The notes beneath the pieces are model-generated. The model was not told the DNA's origin, searched no databases, and saw nothing but the letters and a program-made list of their open reading frames with translations. From Anaspis maculata (taxonomy: Eukaryota > Arthropoda > Insecta > Coleoptera > Scraptiidae), in assembly GCA_949128115.1 (NCBI GenBank), contig OX421968.1, positions 7,378,001-7,442,000 of the forward strand: a stretch of 64,000 nucleotides of DNA. The letters are read 5' to 3'. The stretch's first letter is position 1. Each line of letters opens with the position of its first letter. Of the stretch, positions 63,301-64,000 are shown in pieces. Both the position numbers and the translations under genes were made by a program.

Positions 63301-64000
63301 GTTCCAAAGCAACAACTGACGAACGAACACAAATATCAAAAAACTAAAGACACAATTGTTATCCGGAAAGTTCAGGTTTTTACCCACGTGATTTCAGGCT
63401 TCAACCCATGTGACTCCAAGCTTCAACCCACGTGACTTTTGAAACGATCCGTCACCACTTTTGATGTTGGCAGCTACTTGTTCCAAACGCAACATCTGAC
63501 GAACGAACACAAATATAGAAGAAAAGACACAATTGTTATCCAAAAAGTTCAGGTTTCAACCCACGTGACTTCAGGCTTCAACTCACGTGACTTCAGGCTT
63601 CAACCCACGTGACTTCAGGCTTCAACTCACGTGACTTCAGGCTTCAACCCACGTGACTTTGAAAACGATCGGTCACCACTTTTGAAGTTGGCAGCTACTC
63701 TTTCCAAACGCAACATCTGACGAACGAACACAAATGTAGAAAAAAAGACACAATTGTTATCCAAAAAGTTCAGGTTTGAACCCACGTGACTCCAGGCTCC
63801 AACCCACGTGACTTCAGGCTTCAACCCACGTGACTTTTAGAACGATCGGTCACCACTTTTGATGTTGGCAGCTACTTGTTCCAAACGCAACATCTGACGA
63901 ACGTACACAAATATAGAAGGAAAGACACAATTGTTATCCAAAAAGTTCAGGTTTTAACCCACGTGACTTCAGGCTTCAACCCACGTGACTTCAGGCTTCA
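60388..64000 (+). repeat. Copy of 43.6-47.2 kb (offset 16790), truncated by the window end
   Basis: Follows 43598-47210 in order with few visible substitutions, for example CTTTCAGAACG for CTTTTAGAACG near 61.84 kb, GTTCACG for GTTCAGG near 62.48 kb and AACGGTCGG for AACGATCGG near 62.55 kb. It lacks the transposon, as does its source. Confidence 0.88.

Larger units (their letters stand above)
59449..64000 (+). repeat. Satellite array, block 3 (continues past window end)
   Basis: Satellite resumes after the second transposon copy and runs off the end of the window in mid-monomer. Its first ~0.9 kb repeats 52155-53090. From about 60.39 kb it follows 43.6-47.2 kb at an offset of 16790. No gene is visible. 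Confidence 0.98.

Noticed and set aside
1336..63824. Many open reading frames of 60-127 codons on both strands, with recurring peptides such as FVFVRQMLRLEQVAAN
   Set aside because: They are translations of the satellite. The same peptide recurs at each monomer, and frames run on because the three-box monomer is 177 bp (59 codons). They break at 155- and 199-bp monomers. Start codons are incidental and both strands are equally open.
1..64000. CRISPR-like array
   Set aside because: The short repeats are contiguous 22-bp units without unique spacers, and the longer unit is a satellite monomer. Nothing resembling cas genes is present.
1..64000. lac-operator-like AATTGTTATCCG in the backbone
   Set aside because: Twelve bases match half of the bacterial lac operator, but the other half is missing and the context is a eukaryotic satellite. 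Coincidence.
1..64000. CENP-B box
   Set aside because: The minus strand has GTTCGTCAGATGTTGCG, which fits the TTCG and central A of the NTTCGNNNNANNCGGGN consensus but lacks CGGG at the required place. No monomer type I read restores it.
1..64000. Calling the array centromeric
   Set aside because: A monomer near nucleosome size, higher-order structure and CDEI-like boxes are suggestive, but pericentromeric, subtelomeric and heterochromatic satellites look the same. Position or CENP-A data are needed.
1..64000. Ribosomal DNA spacer repeats
   Set aside because: No rRNA coding sequence or promoter-like unique segment interrupts the array anywhere in 64 kb.

Overview
The window contains no gene that I can support. 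It is almost entirely one eukaryotic satellite DNA array, read in a single orientation from base 1 to base 64000. Neither edge of the array is inside the window. Tandem satellite DNA on this scale, an 8-bp-target hAT-type DNA transposon and long poly(A) tracts all point to a eukaryotic nuclear genome. Nothing in the sequence lets me name a species or even a kingdom with confidence; an invertebrate animal is only a guess.

The array has three nested levels. (1) A 22-bp subrepeat, CTTCAACCCACGTGA followed by CTTCAGG, carries the palindrome CACGTG. (2) Two to five of these boxes sit in each monomer next to a box-free backbone. The backbone includes GATCGGTCACC, TTGGCAGC, TTCCAAACGCAACATC and GACACAATTGTTATCC, and ends in an A-rich linker. 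Monomer length follows 111 + 22n: I measured 155, 177, 199 and 221 bp for n = 2 to 5. About 340 monomers are present. (3) Blocks of many monomers are themselves duplicated. I found a 9.6-kb direct tandem pair (about 1.35-10.93 and 10.93-20.15 kb), a 3.1-kb pair (20.0 and 25.4 kb), a 1040-bp tandem pair (32.6 and 33.6 kb), a 5.7-kb-offset pair (39.1 and 44.8 kb), a 7294-bp tandem pair (45.8 and 53.1 kb), and a final stretch (60.4-64.0 kb) copying 43.6-47.2 kb.

The only non-satellite DNA is a 1913-bp non-autonomous hAT-like transposon at 50242-52154. It has 17-bp terminal inverted repeats and an 8-bp target duplication (TTCCAAAC). A second copy lies at 57536-59448, exactly 7294 bp on, with the same target duplication and flanks. 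The second copy therefore came from duplication of the host segment, not from a second transposition.

The open reading frames on both strands (60-127 codons) are by-products of the repeat. The three-box monomer is 177 bp, or 59 codons, so a frame that is open in one monomer can stay open in the next. The most notable features are the CACGTGAC boxes phased two helical turns apart, the exact 22-bp and whole-monomer bookkeeping of the duplications, and an array whose amplification history can be read from length offsets. Only computed alignments and long-read validation could exclude assembly artefacts in a sequence this repetitive.
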